DNA of 64,000 nt from Eubacterium sp. MSJ-33 (lineage in GTDB: Bacteria > Bacillota > Clostridia > Lachnospirales > Lachnospiraceae), in assembly GCF_022174665.1 (NCBI RefSeq), contig NZ_CP076562.1, positions 2,062,525 to 2,126,524 of the forward strand, given 5' to 3'. The number at the start of each line of letters is the position of its first letter. Within the stretch, counting starts at the first letter, position 1. The notes below the pieces were generated by a model. That model did not search any database and had not been told where the DNA came from. It saw only the letters and a program-made list of their open reading frames with translations. The position numbers and the translations under genes are program-made. Below, in pieces: positions 25,344 to 35,156 of this stretch.

Positions 25344-27272
25344 GTGAAATTCCGAATATCAGATCTGAATGCAGATACAATTAAAAAAGGGTTTGCACAT
25401 ATTCGTTCGAATACGATTCCGGAAGCACTTTCCAAAGCCCGTTCCATGGTGACAGGACTGGATCTTGCATATGATCGTTTTTTTCGGGATACGTTAGAGG
25501 CAGATGAAGAGGAGTTGGCAGGACAGAGGCAGCAGACATTTGCGTACCAACCATGTATCAGTATCTTAGTTCCGGTGTATATGACACCGGAGCTTTCTTT
25601 GCGTGCTATGCTGGAGTCGGTGCTGCATCAGACATATGGAAACTGGGAACTGTGTCTGGTTGATGGAAGTCAGGCAAAGGGAGAAATGCCGGTTTTGGAT
25701 GCACGAGTGTCAGAGAACGGTGAGCTCTCGGTGATGGATAAGGTGTACAGTCTGGAAACAGAGCGGATTATCCGGCAGTATATGGAGACAGAGCCTCGTA
25801 TCCGTTATATCAAGATGGAAGAGAACATGGGCATATCCGGGAACAGCAATCGTGCATTGGCAGAAGCAACCGGAGAATATGTTGCGTTGCTCGACCACGA
25901 TGATGTTCTGACAGAAGATGCATTATACCGGGTTGTAAGTACACTTCAGGAACAGCAATATGATGTGTTGTATTCGGATGAAGACCGGATGTCTGAAAAT
26001 GGTGCACATTATTATGAACCGCGGTTTAAACCGGAGTTTGATATTGATCTGCTCCGTGAATATAATTATATCTCGCATTTATTTGTGGCAAAGCGATCTT
26101 TGATGCAGATGGATGGAGGATTTCATAGTGCGCTCGATGGTGCGCAGGGCTATGATATGATTCTGCGTTGCTGCGAGGGCAATCGTTCAATCTGTCATAT
26201 TCCATATGTACTGTATCATAAGAGAATTCATGATGGAACTTCAGAGGAGCGGGAAATTAAGCACGCACAGGAAAATCAGGCGGGAAAAGAGGCACTTGAG
26301 GCACATATTGAACGGGAGCATCTGTTCGCACGGGTGATGCTGACGAAGCAACGCAGCGTGTATCAGGTAAAATACGATACGTTGGGGAATCCACTGGTGT
26401 CTATAGTTGTAACCGGACATACGGACCGTGCACTGATGAATCGGATGCTGGAGCCATTTTATGAGAAAACTCGATATAGTAATTTCGAAATCATTATTGT
26501 GGATCAGGATTCAGAGGATTCAGAACTGCAGAAATATTATCAGGAAATGCAGAACCGCAGGCGGAATATCTCTGTTGTGACGGCGCCGGCAGGGAAAAGT
26601 CAAACTGAATACCGGAATCTTGGAAGTATTCGAGCCAATGGGGCATATGTGTTGTTTCTGGATGCAAATCTGGAGATCGGAGACAGCGCAGCACTTGGCG
26701 AGATGCTTGGTATTGCGATGCGTGAAGATGTTGGCATCGTGACCGGAACACTCTATGATGACCGGGAGCGGTTGTATGCTGCCGGATTGGAGTTTTCAGG
26801 TGCGTATGAAACTGTGGTGCAGAGATGGCAGGCACAAACAGAGCGAATGGTAGATTTGGCAACGGAAAGACAGTTGTATCGTTATCCTTATCGTGGACTG
26901 ACTGATTTTGAAACATGGAAGGACATGCGCAGAGTACAACGTGATGAAACCGGAGCCATGCGTTATTATGGCATGAACCGGGAATATGAAATTGTACCTG
27001 CATATTGTATGCTTGTGAAGAAACAGGCGTTTATGCAATTGGGTGGGTTTTCGGATAAGTTCCGGACAGAATTATCGGTGCTTGATTTCTGTCTGCGTGT
27101 GCGGGAGCATGGATATCGGATCGTAAATGCAGCACATGCAAAATGGCAGTTCCACGATCTTCCGGATGCAGTCCGGATGAAATGTGAAGCTGCCAATATA
27201 GATGCGCAGGTGGATTTTGCGGAACGTGATCTTTTTGAGATTCTTTGGTCACATGTATTGTCACTCCGTTAG
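25344..27272 (+). CDS. Two-domain family 2 glycosyltransferase, second domain degenerate
   Basis: 642 residues from GTG 25344 (GAGAGGG six bases upstream; ATG 25329 is the alternative). The first GT-A domain (about 70-300) is intact: ISILVPVYMTPELSLRAMLE, NWELCLVDGS, LLDHDDVLTEDAL and the late DGAQGYDMILR. The second domain (from ~355, PLVSIVVTGHTDRALMNRM, EIIIVDQDSED) has FLDANLEIGD where the metal-binding Asp-x-Asp would be expected, so it may not transfer sugar. It is close kin to the gene 50 bases upstream, suggesting duplication and divergence. Confidence 0.88.
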   Translation: MKFRISDLNADTIKKGFAHIRSNTIPEALSKARSMVTGLDLAYDRFFRDTLEADEEELAGQRQQTFAYQPCISILVPVYMTPELSLRAMLESVLHQTYGNWELCLVDGSQAKGEMPVLDARVSENGELSVMDKVYSLETERIIRQYMETEPRIRYIKMEENMGISGNSNRALAEATGEYVALLDHDDVLTEDALYRVVSTLQEQQYDVLYSDEDRMSENGAHYYEPRFKPEFDIDLLREYNYISHLFVAKRSLMQMDGGFHSALDGAQGYDMILRCCEGNRSICHIPYVLYHKRIHDGTSEEREIKHAQENQAGKEALEAHIEREHLFARVMLTKQRSVYQVKYDTLGNPLVSIVVTGHTDRALMNRMLEPFYEKTRYSNFEIIIVDQDSEDSELQKYYQEMQNRRRNISVVTAPAGKSQTEYRNLGSIRANGAYVLFLDANLEIGDSAALGEMLGIAMREDVGIVTGTLYDDRERLYAAGLEFSGAYETVVQRWQAQTERMVDLATERQLYRYPYRGLTDFETWKDMRRVQRDETGAMRYYGMNREYEIVPAYCMLVKKQAFMQLGGFSDKFRTELSVLDFCLRVREHGYRIVNAAHAKWQFHDLPDAVRMKCEAANIDAQVDFAERDLFEILWSHVLSLR

Positions 27273-28715
27273 ATCGCCTTTTGTTAATGTTTTGAGTTGT
27301 TTGTCGCTGACATCTTCAAGCTCCACAATCCGGCTTGCCTGTCTTGCGATGGAACGTTCAAGATAATTGCGGACCTCTCTGGCGTTTGCAAAGTTCTCAT
27401 CATGCGATTTTGCCCATATATTCAAAAGATCTTTCACATAAGCTTTTCCCTGGGAGTTTGGAATATAATCCTGTTTTTTGCACATGGACAGGAAGATTTC
27501 GAAGAGCTCGTCCCCACTGTAATCAGAGAAGTTAATATATTTGTTGAATCTGGAACGAAGTCCCGGGTTGGAATCTACGAATTCCTGCATGAGATCTGTG
27601 TATCCGGCAACAATGACAATCAAATTGTCACGGTTATCTTCCATCATTTTAAGTAAGGTGTCAACAGCTTCCTGTCCGAAATCTTTACCGTCTTTTCCGG
27701 CCGTAAGAGTATATGCTTCGTCAATAAAAAGAACACCACCCAGAGCACTTTCGACAACTTCCTTGGTTTTAATGGCAGTCTGACCGACATATCCTTCTAC
27801 CAGATTCGACCGATCCACTTCGACCAGCTGTCCGCCCGGCAATACACCCAGACACTTATAAATCTTCGCAAGCAGACGGGCAACGGTTGTTTTTCCGGTT
27901 CCCGGATTCCCGGAAAATACCATATGTAATGACATCTCCGGCTGCTTCATGCCTCGTTTTTCGCGGAGCTTTTTTACTTTTAAAAGATTAATCAGTGATT
28001 TGATATCTTTCTTTACTTCGGCGAGTCCTGTGAGTTCGTTTAATTCATTCAACAGATCATCTAATTTGATATCTTCTTCCGGTACTTCCTGTTTATTCAC
28101 GGCGCCCTTCATTGCGTTGATGGTAGCCTGGGCGGAGGATGTGTTTTTGCCGGATGTATTCGCTGCGGCAGGTTTATTTCCCGGGGTTACCGGATTGTGC
28201 TGTGCAGGATTATCTCCCGGTTCAAACAATTTCAACTTGCGAAGATATTCTTCGATCATACCTGTATAGGAAGTCAACGCGGAAATCTCTGTGTCGGTGG
28301 TGCGGCTGTTGCAGGAAATATATGCCTGTCCGAGTTCCACATATAAATTGTAGAGATTTCGAGACTTGGTAAATCCTTTTGTCGTACATGCGGAAAGTCC
28401 TGACTGGTCTGCCTCGACAAAGTAGGTCAGGGAACGGGGAATTGTTGTGGGAAATTCCGGTGTGGCGGTGCGGTCCTGCTTGAATCGAAGCAGGGATTCC
28501 AATGTAAAATATTGTCCAAGATATTCATGCAGAAAACGTGTTTCCGGATAGAGACTGCCATCGGAACTGTCAGTCAGATATACCAGAAACTGTAACAGGT
28601 CAAAACGGATCATGTCGTGCATAGAGATATCTGTTTTGGGACCAAACCCCTGCTGGCAGATGATTTCACCATACATATAGCAATCCGTTAGTTCTTTTTT
28701 TAAATCATTTATCAT
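27261..28715 (-). CDS. AAA+ ATPase of the CbbX/SpoVK type
   Basis: 484 residues reading from 28715 (AAGGAG five bases before its ATG; an upstream in-frame ATG lacks one). The N-terminal ~220 residues are helical with a low-complexity linker rich in Asn, Pro, Ala and Thr. The AAA module has Walker A VFSGNPGTGKTTVARLLAKI, Walker B GGVLFIDEAYTLT, a sensor-1 Asn region and arginine finger PGLRSRFNKYI. CbbX and SpoVK relatives remodel protein complexes; the partner here is unknown. It is convergent with the glycosyltransferase gene, overlapping its 3' end by 12 bases. Confidence 0.88.
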   Translation of the reverse strand: MINDLKKELTDCYMYGEIICQQGFGPKTDISMHDMIRFDLLQFLVYLTDSSDGSLYPETRFLHEYLGQYFTLESLLRFKQDRTATPEFPTTIPRSLTYFVEADQSGLSACTTKGFTKSRNLYNLYVELGQAYISCNSRTTDTEISALTSYTGMIEEYLRKLKLFEPGDNPAQHNPVTPGNKPAAANTSGKNTSSAQATINAMKGAVNKQEVPEEDIKLDDLLNELNELTGLAEVKKDIKSLINLLKVKKLREKRGMKQPEMSLHMVFSGNPGTGKTTVARLLAKIYKCLGVLPGGQLVEVDRSNLVEGYVGQTAIKTKEVVESALGGVLFIDEAYTLTAGKDGKDFGQEAVDTLLKMMEDNRDNLIVIVAGYTDLMQEFVDSNPGLRSRFNKYINFSDYSGDELFEIFLSMCKKQDYIPNSQGKAYVKDLLNIWAKSHDENFANAREVRNYLERSIARQASRIVELEDVSDKQLKTLTKGDLTE

Positions 28716-28818
28716 AGTTTCTCCTTGCCCCTGCTCAACGATAAACACTTTGCAGGAATACTCGAATTATCATGGATAAATGATAACGCAAAAACACAGT
28801 TCCGTAAAGCAAAATCTA

Positions 28819-28847
28819 TTGAACAAGGTAGGGAAATATGGTACGAT
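28819..28847 (+). promoter_or_regulatory. Promoter of hisA
   Basis: TTGAAC (28819-28824), 17-base spacer, TACGAT (28842-28847), about 85 bases before the gene. A TTATCA/TGATAA dyad is just upstream. Confidence 0.5.
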
Positions 28848-28932
28848 AAAACCCAATTGAGCTTATAAAGGACCAAAGACAATAGAGGTGGATTCATGAC
28901 TGCGCAGGCAGCGTGGATAGGAGGAGAGAAAT

Positions 28933-29706
28933 ATGCGGTTTCGACCATGCATTGATATACATAATGGTGCGGTAAAACAGATTGTGGGTGGCAGTTTGAA
29001 GGACGAGGCTGATTTTGCAACCAACAATTTTGTGTCGGAATTAAAGGCGGATTTTTATGCGGATCTGTATCGCCGGAGTGGACTGGAAGGGGGGCATATC
29101 ATCCTTTTAAATCCGGTGGGAAGTGCCTATTATAAGGAGGATCTGGAACAGGCAAAGCTGGCACTTGCAGCATATCCGGAAGGGCTGCAGATCGGAGGGG
29201 GTATCACTGCGGAAAATGCAGAACAATTTCTTGATATGGGTGCAAGACAGGTGATTGTGACGTCATATGTATTTAAGGACGGAAGAATCAATTATGAGAA
29301 TTTGACGAGGCTGTCGTCTCTGGTGGGTGCAGAGCATTTGGTACTGGATCTTTCCTGCCGGAAAAAAGATGGCGGGTATTATATTGTCACAGACCGCTGG
29401 CAGAAATTTACAGAAGAACAGGTAGTGCCGGAGACATTGGACAGGCTTTCGGAGTATTGCTGTGAGTATCTGATTCATGCAGTTGATGTGGAAGGTAAGG
29501 CAGCGGGAATCGAGACGGAGCTTGCACAGATGCTTGGCACATGGGGCAGACAGCCTATGACCTATGCCGGAGGCGTGGGAAATTTTGCGGATCTGGAGAA
29601 TCTGAAGCACTGTGGCAGAGACCGGATAGATGTGACGGTGGGCAGTGCGCTGGATATATTTGGCGGTAAGCTGCCCTATGAAGAGGTTGTGAAATTTTGT
29701 TCGTAG
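28933..29706 (+). CDS. hisA: HisA: phosphoribosylformimino-AICAR-phosphate ribotide isomerase, eukaryotic-type
   Basis: Fourth-stage isomerase of histidine biosynthesis. 257 residues forming a TIM barrel: FRPCIDIHNGAVKQIVGGSL with the catalytic-type Asp at 8, GLQIGGGITAENAEQFLDMG, VLDLSCRKKDGGYYIVTDRW, HAVDVEGKAAGIE with the second acid, and MTYAGGVGNFADLENL. The insertion pattern is that of the fungal/plant HIS6-like branch, which is also found in Lachnospiraceae. AGGAGGAGAG precedes the ATG. No other histidine genes are adjacent. Confidence 0.9.
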   Translation: MRFRPCIDIHNGAVKQIVGGSLKDEADFATNNFVSELKADFYADLYRRSGLEGGHIILLNPVGSAYYKEDLEQAKLALAAYPEGLQIGGGITAENAEQFLDMGARQVIVTSYVFKDGRINYENLTRLSSLVGAEHLVLDLSCRKKDGGYYIVTDRWQKFTEEQVVPETLDRLSEYCCEYLIHAVDVEGKAAGIETELAQMLGTWGRQPMTYAGGVGNFADLENLKHCGRDRIDVTVGSALDIFGGKLPYEEVVKFCS

Positions 29707-29764
29707 TTGTCGATGATGGGAACTACAATGAAACTATAAAAAGAGAGACAAAACAGGAGGGTTT

Positions 29765-32074
29765 ATGAGAAAATTCAAGAAGACAGCCGCGGTCGTTGCG
29801 GCAACCGCGCTTGCGCTTTCTTTATGCGCATGCGGTGGAAAGACAGACACGAAGACAACAGAACAGGCATCTGAGAGCAATGCAACTGTGACAGATGCAG
29901 CCGCATCAAATTCTGTGGAAGATGATGGAGATTGGACGACTACAGAACAGGAAGTTGTGGAGGATGACCGGTTTACAACTGTAGAAGGTGCAGATGCGAT
30001 GGGAATCAACTTTGACAACGGAGAGGCAGCAGGATTCACAAGTTACACGAACAACGGAAAGTTCACGATGTATGTGGAGAATGGAGAACTCGTCTGCGAT
30101 ATTGAGAAGAGTGGACCGCTGGAGCATAGCTGCCAGATTTATTACGATGGATTTACGATGGCAAAGGGATGTGTCTATACGATGAGCTTTGATGTCAGAA
30201 GTGACATTGAGCGTGTGATCCAGTGGCGCGTACAGGTAAATGGTGGTGATTATCATGCGTATGCGAGTGATTTTATCACAGTTGGACCAGAGACCCAGAC
30301 AATCACAAAAGAGTTTACGATGGAAGAAAACTCCGATCCGGCTCCAAGATTTGTTGTGAATATGGGAACGCAGGAAGGACAGACAGAGGTTACCGAAGCA
30401 CATAAGATTTATTTCGATAATATTTCTTTGTTTGTAACAGACAGTTCGAATGCAGAGAAGATTGTTGGCGCACCGCAGCCGATACAGGTAAAAGTAAATC
30501 AGATTGGCTATCAGCCGGATGATACAAAGACCGTGATTGTGACATCCAAGGATGATGAGAAATTCAAGATTGTTGATGCAGAGACAGAGGAGACGATGTT
30601 TGTTGGCGCATACGGAGAACTTTCGTATGATAAGTCTGCGGAATCCAATGTAAGACATGGAGATTTTACAGAGTTTAAGACCCCGGGTAAATATAAGGTT
30701 ATTTCGTGCCCATCCGGTGCATCATATGAATTCTCAATCGGAGATGATTTGTATGATGATATATATAAGGATGTTGTTCTGATGTTATATAAACAGCGTT
30801 GCGGAACGGAAGTGACAAAGGATATCGCCGGTGATTTTGCGCATGAACCTTGTCATATGCATGAGGCAACTGTGTATGGGGATACTTCCGGTACAAAGTA
30901 TGACGTATCCGGAGGATGGCATGATGCCGGAGACTATGGACGTTACGTTGTGTCCGGTGCAAAAACGATTCAGGATCTTTTCTTAGCATATGAAGATTAT
31001 AATCAGGATGCCGATGATCTTGGAATCCCGGAAAGCGGAAACAAGATTCCGGATCTTCTGGATGAGGCAAAATATGAACTCGACTGGATGCTCAAGATGC
31101 AGAATGCAGAAAATGGTGGTGTATATCACAAGGTGACGGCATTGGTATTCCCGGAGACGGTACTTGCGGTGGAAGAGACGGACGATATGGTACTTGCACC
31201 GATCTCTTATGCGGCAACCGGAGATTTTGCAGCAGTTATGGCAAAGGCATCTGTATTATATGCAGATTATGATGCGGATTTTGCAAAGACCTGTCTGGAT
31301 GCGGCACAGAAAGCGTATGCATTTATGGAGGCCAATCCGGATATGAAGGGATATGAGAATCCGGAAGAGATTGTAACCGGTGCATATGATGATAAGCAGC
31401 TCAAGGATGAGACACTTTGGGCAAGTGCAGAGCTATATATTGCAACAAAGGATGATAAATACCTGACAGCAACAAAGAATGCTTTGCAGGAGAACTACCA
31501 GCCTGGATTTGGATGGGCAAGTATCGGAAGCTACGCACTGTATGATCTTGCCAAGACAGAAGGCGTGGATGCGGATGTAGCGAAGACGGCCAAAGATGCG
31601 TTGCTTGCGAATGTGGATGAACAGCTTGCAAAATGTGAAGAAGAAGGATTCTACACAGGACTTGGAATCTCTTATCCTTGGGGAAGCAACATGACAATCG
31701 CCAACAATGGAGAGGCGTTCCTTGCGGCAGCAAAGCTGACCGGAGATGCAAAATACATTGAATATGCACAGAAGATGCGAGATTATATCTTCGGCGTGAA
31801 TCCGACCGGTTACTGTTATGTGACGGGATACGGAACGCTTACACCGAATGCAACACACCACAGACCATCGCAGGTATTGAAAGAAACTATGCCGGGTATG
31901 TTGGTTGGTGGAGCCGATAATAATCTGGAGGATCCGTATGCAAATGCTGTATTATATGGAATTGCAGCCGGACGTGCATATGTGGATAATGAACAGTGTT
32001 ATTCCTGCAATGAGGTTACGATTTACTGGAATTCACCACTCATCTATCTGCTTGCAGGTTTAAAAAATAAGTAA
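29765..32074 (+). CDS. Secreted lipoprotein endoglucanase, glycoside hydrolase family 9
   Basis: 769 residues. A lipoprotein signal (MRKFKKTAAVVAATALALSL, then C-A-C) places the mature Cys at 23 or 21, so the enzyme is anchored on the outer face of the membrane. A Thr/Ser/Glu-rich linker follows. Residues ~80-225 resemble a CBM4/9-type carbohydrate-binding module, ~238-330 an Ig-like cellulase N-domain (KVNQIGYQPDDTKTVIV), and ~335-769 the GH9 catalytic barrel. Catalytic Asp lies in GGWHDAGDYGRYV (~387); the acid Glu in SCNEVTIYWNSPL (~750). VNPTGYCYVTGYGTLTPN and HHRPSQ are the GH9 signature. Beta-1,4-glucan or a similar polymer is the likely substrate. Confidence 0.93.
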   Translation: MRKFKKTAAVVAATALALSLCACGGKTDTKTTEQASESNATVTDAAASNSVEDDGDWTTTEQEVVEDDRFTTVEGADAMGINFDNGEAAGFTSYTNNGKFTMYVENGELVCDIEKSGPLEHSCQIYYDGFTMAKGCVYTMSFDVRSDIERVIQWRVQVNGGDYHAYASDFITVGPETQTITKEFTMEENSDPAPRFVVNMGTQEGQTEVTEAHKIYFDNISLFVTDSSNAEKIVGAPQPIQVKVNQIGYQPDDTKTVIVTSKDDEKFKIVDAETEETMFVGAYGELSYDKSAESNVRHGDFTEFKTPGKYKVISCPSGASYEFSIGDDLYDDIYKDVVLMLYKQRCGTEVTKDIAGDFAHEPCHMHEATVYGDTSGTKYDVSGGWHDAGDYGRYVVSGAKTIQDLFLAYEDYNQDADDLGIPESGNKIPDLLDEAKYELDWMLKMQNAENGGVYHKVTALVFPETVLAVEETDDMVLAPISYAATGDFAAVMAKASVLYADYDADFAKTCLDAAQKAYAFMEANPDMKGYENPEEIVTGAYDDKQLKDETLWASAELYIATKDDKYLTATKNALQENYQPGFGWASIGSYALYDLAKTEGVDADVAKTAKDALLANVDEQLAKCEEEGFYTGLGISYPWGSNMTIANNGEAFLAAAKLTGDAKYIEYAQKMRDYIFGVNPTGYCYVTGYGTLTPNATHHRPSQVLKETMPGMLVGGADNNLEDPYANAVLYGIAAGRAYVDNEQCYSCNEVTIYWNSPLIYLLAGLKNK

Positions 32075-32091
32075 AGGATTAGGATAGTACA

Positions 32092-35000
32092 TTGATTCGT
32101 TTTATAAAGAAGATACTTGCCAATGAAAAAATGAGATACTTGATTGCAGGTGGCTGTACCACAGCAGTCAATCTGGTAACATTCTTTCTGTTACGATTAA
32201 TTACACCGATATCAAGAAATGCATGCAATGCCATAGCAATCGCTATGGCAATTGCTTTTGCATATTTTTCGAACAAATTCTTTGTGTTCCGGAGTAAGAA
32301 AAAAGGTTTTTATGCAACCGTTGTGGAGGCAGTTCAGTTTGTCGGTGCAAGACTGGTATCTATGGTCGTGGAGATTTTAGGATTTGCGATTTTGTGTGAT
32401 ACCTTCCGGATGCATGAACTGGGATCAAAATTGGTCGTGCAGGTTATTGTGCTTGTGCTTAACTATATTTTCAGTAAACTGATCGTATTTAAAGAGAAGA
32501 AAAGTTTTCGGGAGAATATCCAGGATAACTGGTGTTATTATCTGTCGTTTGCAATCGTTGCGGTGGTCATGCTGGTTGTCTGTATTGCCGAGAAGATTGC
32601 ACCGTTCGGAGAGAATTCTCTGACACTTGTGGACAGTGTACATCAGTATCTGCCGTTCTTCTCGGAACTCAGGGATAAACTCTTGCATGAGGGAAGCCTG
32701 CTTTACACGTGGAATGTAGCGCTCGGATCGAATTTTGTATCTCTGGCAGCTTACTATCTGATGAGTCCGTTTAATTTGATTCTTCTAGTGTTTGGCAAGG
32801 AACAGATTGCGGCAGTCACATGTTTCCTGATGTGTCTGAAGATTGCGCTTACCGCAGTAGCAATGGTGCATTTCTTAAGCTGGAAGGATGGAGAGAAAAA
32901 GAGAAGCTTCCTGATTGTGGCAGTATCTGTTGCATATGCGTTAAGCAATTATGTAATCGGATACAATTGGAATACGATGTGGCTGGACTGCATCATGATA
33001 TTCCCACTGATTATGCTCGGGTTTGGGCGTATGCTTGAGTCGAGGGATCCGAAGATGTATGTGCTCTCTTTATTCTATGCGCTCTATTGTAATTATTATA
33101 TTGGATATATTATTTGCCTGTTTTTGGTGTTATGGTTCTTCGTATATGAACATAAGACATTCAAACGTTTTCTTGCAAATGGTGTCCGGTTTGCTGTGTA
33201 TTCGCTTATATCAGGAGGAATGGCGGCGTTTATCCTGCTTCCGGCGTATTACGGAATCATGGCGACAGCAGCCGGAGATATGGCACTGCCAAAAGGCACC
33301 TGGTATGGAAATATATTTGTAATGCTTCGACAACTGCTGGTATTTACAAAACCGATTACAAATCAGATTTATGATGGTGGCGTGAATCTGTACTGCGGTA
33401 TGCTGGCGGTTCTCGCATTGTTTTTATATCTGTTTGTGAAGGAACATCCGTGGCAGAAGATTAAGAAATATGCATTGCTTGCAGTGCTGCTGATCAGCTT
33501 TAACCATCAGACACTGAACTATATCTGGCACGGTATGCATGATCAGTATGGAATACCAAACCGGTTTTCGTTTGTGTTTATTTTTGTGTTACTGATGATG
33601 ACGTATGATGCGGTACGGAGGATTACAGAAATTGATATCTGTTTTGTTATTTCTTCGGTGTTACTGGCCGGCGCGTTTGTTTTTGCATGTAAGCAGCAGG
33701 CTGGTGAGACGATTGGGAAATATGCGCTTCCGGCAAGTCTTGTGCTTTTGGTTTTGTATGGAGCTGCCTGCTGTCTGAGAAGCAGAAAGAAAATCACGCA
33801 TGCGACATACATTGCCGCGATTGGAAGTGTCTGTCTTGTTGAACTTGTCGCAAATGCAGCGTACGGGTTCATGGACAATGGTTATTGTCATTATAAGAAA
33901 TATTACGAGACCAGCCCACAGGTGACAGATGCCAATGTGCGTGTTGGCGAGCTGGCACAGGAAGAACAGGCGGGATTTTATCGTTCGGAGCTGATGAAGT
34001 ATACAGTGCTTGACGAGGCAAGCTGGCACAATATGCCGAGTGTAAGTACATTTAATTCTACCGTTCTTGGGTCTGTCGTTACAGCGATGGGGCGGCTTGG
34101 ATTTTATACCGGAGCAAATGAGTTTTTGTACCGTGGATATACACCATTCACCAATGCAATCTTTAATATCCGCTATCTGCTGGAGCGGCCGGGAGATCTG
34201 AATAATTTTGATTATACATACAAAGAAACGGTAGATAATGTATCAATCTATGAGACTCCGTATCCAACATCCATTGGTTTTGCGGTAAGCAGTAATGTGA
34301 AGGACTGGGATCCAAACCAGTACACGGCATTACCGGCGCAAAATACTCTGGCATATGATATGACCGGAATTGGTGGATTTTTCCAGGATGAGAATCCGGC
34401 AATCAGTGTGACAAGCGACACAGCCGCAGTCAGTTATGCGGACAATCGGGTTACTTTCACGCCAAATGTGTCCGGACCGATGTATTTTATGATCAGCTTT
34501 ACTGCGGATCATGCAGGGGATTACTATGTGAACTGCCGTGGTAATTATGTGACAAAAATCCGGTTTTATAAGAACGGGCAGGAAATCGCCTATGATCGTT
34601 ATCAGATTCAGGCATTTCACTTAGGACAGCTGGAAGAAGGCGATTATATCTCAATTGAGTATGAATACAGCAATATCAGTGGTCCGGAGGTGGCACCGTT
34701 TTATGTGTCAACCTTCCGTAGAGATGTGTTTGAGCATGTCTATATGAAGCTGACAGAGAATCTGTTTGTTGTTGAGACACTGAAGGATGGGTATGTCAGC
34801 GGAACAGTCAATATACCGGAAGACCAGACATTATTTACAAGCATTCCTTACGATGAGGGATGGAGTGTAAAGGTTGACGGCAAGAAGGTTCCTTATTACC
34901 GGGTGGCTAGCGCTTTTATCGGAGTAGACATGGAACCGGGAATGCATGCGGTTGAATTTTCTTATATGCCAAAGGGGTTGATGGCTGGTATTTTGACTTC

Positions 35001-35124
35001 CGTAGTCTGTATGATTCTGCTTATGTTTGCATTGCAGGTAGAAAAGAAATTGTCTGTGCGGAAAACAGACGAAAAACTTAAACAAGAGGTCGAGACAGAT
35101 ATTGAAAATCTCGAAAATGTATAG
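32092..35124 (+). CDS. GtrA-YfhO fusion membrane protein
   Basis: 1010 residues from TTG 32092 (AGGAT upstream; the GtrA start MIRFIKKILANEKMRYLIAGG is complete only with it). Residues 1-135 are a GtrA-like four-helix domain, a family that handles polyprenyl-linked sugars. Residues ~145-600 carry about twelve membrane spans of the YfhO type, with the external TLVDSVHQYLPFFSELRDKL segment typical of GT-C-like transferases. The rest (~600-980) is a large extracellular region with beta-sandwich look, ended by a last membrane span and an acidic tail. Likely adds a sugar to a surface polymer. It is 17 bases after the GH9 gene. Confidence 0.9.
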   Translation: MIRFIKKILANEKMRYLIAGGCTTAVNLVTFFLLRLITPISRNACNAIAIAMAIAFAYFSNKFFVFRSKKKGFYATVVEAVQFVGARLVSMVVEILGFAILCDTFRMHELGSKLVVQVIVLVLNYIFSKLIVFKEKKSFRENIQDNWCYYLSFAIVAVVMLVVCIAEKIAPFGENSLTLVDSVHQYLPFFSELRDKLLHEGSLLYTWNVALGSNFVSLAAYYLMSPFNLILLVFGKEQIAAVTCFLMCLKIALTAVAMVHFLSWKDGEKKRSFLIVAVSVAYALSNYVIGYNWNTMWLDCIMIFPLIMLGFGRMLESRDPKMYVLSLFYALYCNYYIGYIICLFLVLWFFVYEHKTFKRFLANGVRFAVYSLISGGMAAFILLPAYYGIMATAAGDMALPKGTWYGNIFVMLRQLLVFTKPITNQIYDGGVNLYCGMLAVLALFLYLFVKEHPWQKIKKYALLAVLLISFNHQTLNYIWHGMHDQYGIPNRFSFVFIFVLLMMTYDAVRRITEIDICFVISSVLLAGAFVFACKQQAGETIGKYALPASLVLLVLYGAACCLRSRKKITHATYIAAIGSVCLVELVANAAYGFMDNGYCHYKKYYETSPQVTDANVRVGELAQEEQAGFYRSELMKYTVLDEASWHNMPSVSTFNSTVLGSVVTAMGRLGFYTGANEFLYRGYTPFTNAIFNIRYLLERPGDLNNFDYTYKETVDNVSIYETPYPTSIGFAVSSNVKDWDPNQYTALPAQNTLAYDMTGIGGFFQDENPAISVTSDTAAVSYADNRVTFTPNVSGPMYFMISFTADHAGDYYVNCRGNYVTKIRFYKNGQEIAYDRYQIQAFHLGQLEEGDYISIEYEYSNISGPEVAPFYVSTFRRDVFEHVYMKLTENLFVVETLKDGYVSGTVNIPEDQTLFTSIPYDEGWSVKVDGKKVPYYRVASAFIGVDMEPGMHAVEFSYMPKGLMAGILTSVVCMILLMFALQVEKKLSVRKTDEKLKQEVETDIENLENV

Positions 35125-35156
35125 TAAAATATCGATAAATAGGGGGTGTTACGCAT

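Noticed and set aside
28895-28950. Small frame starting ATG 28895 before hisA
   Set aside because: It overlaps the hisA ribosome site and start and has no ribosome site or coding character of its own.
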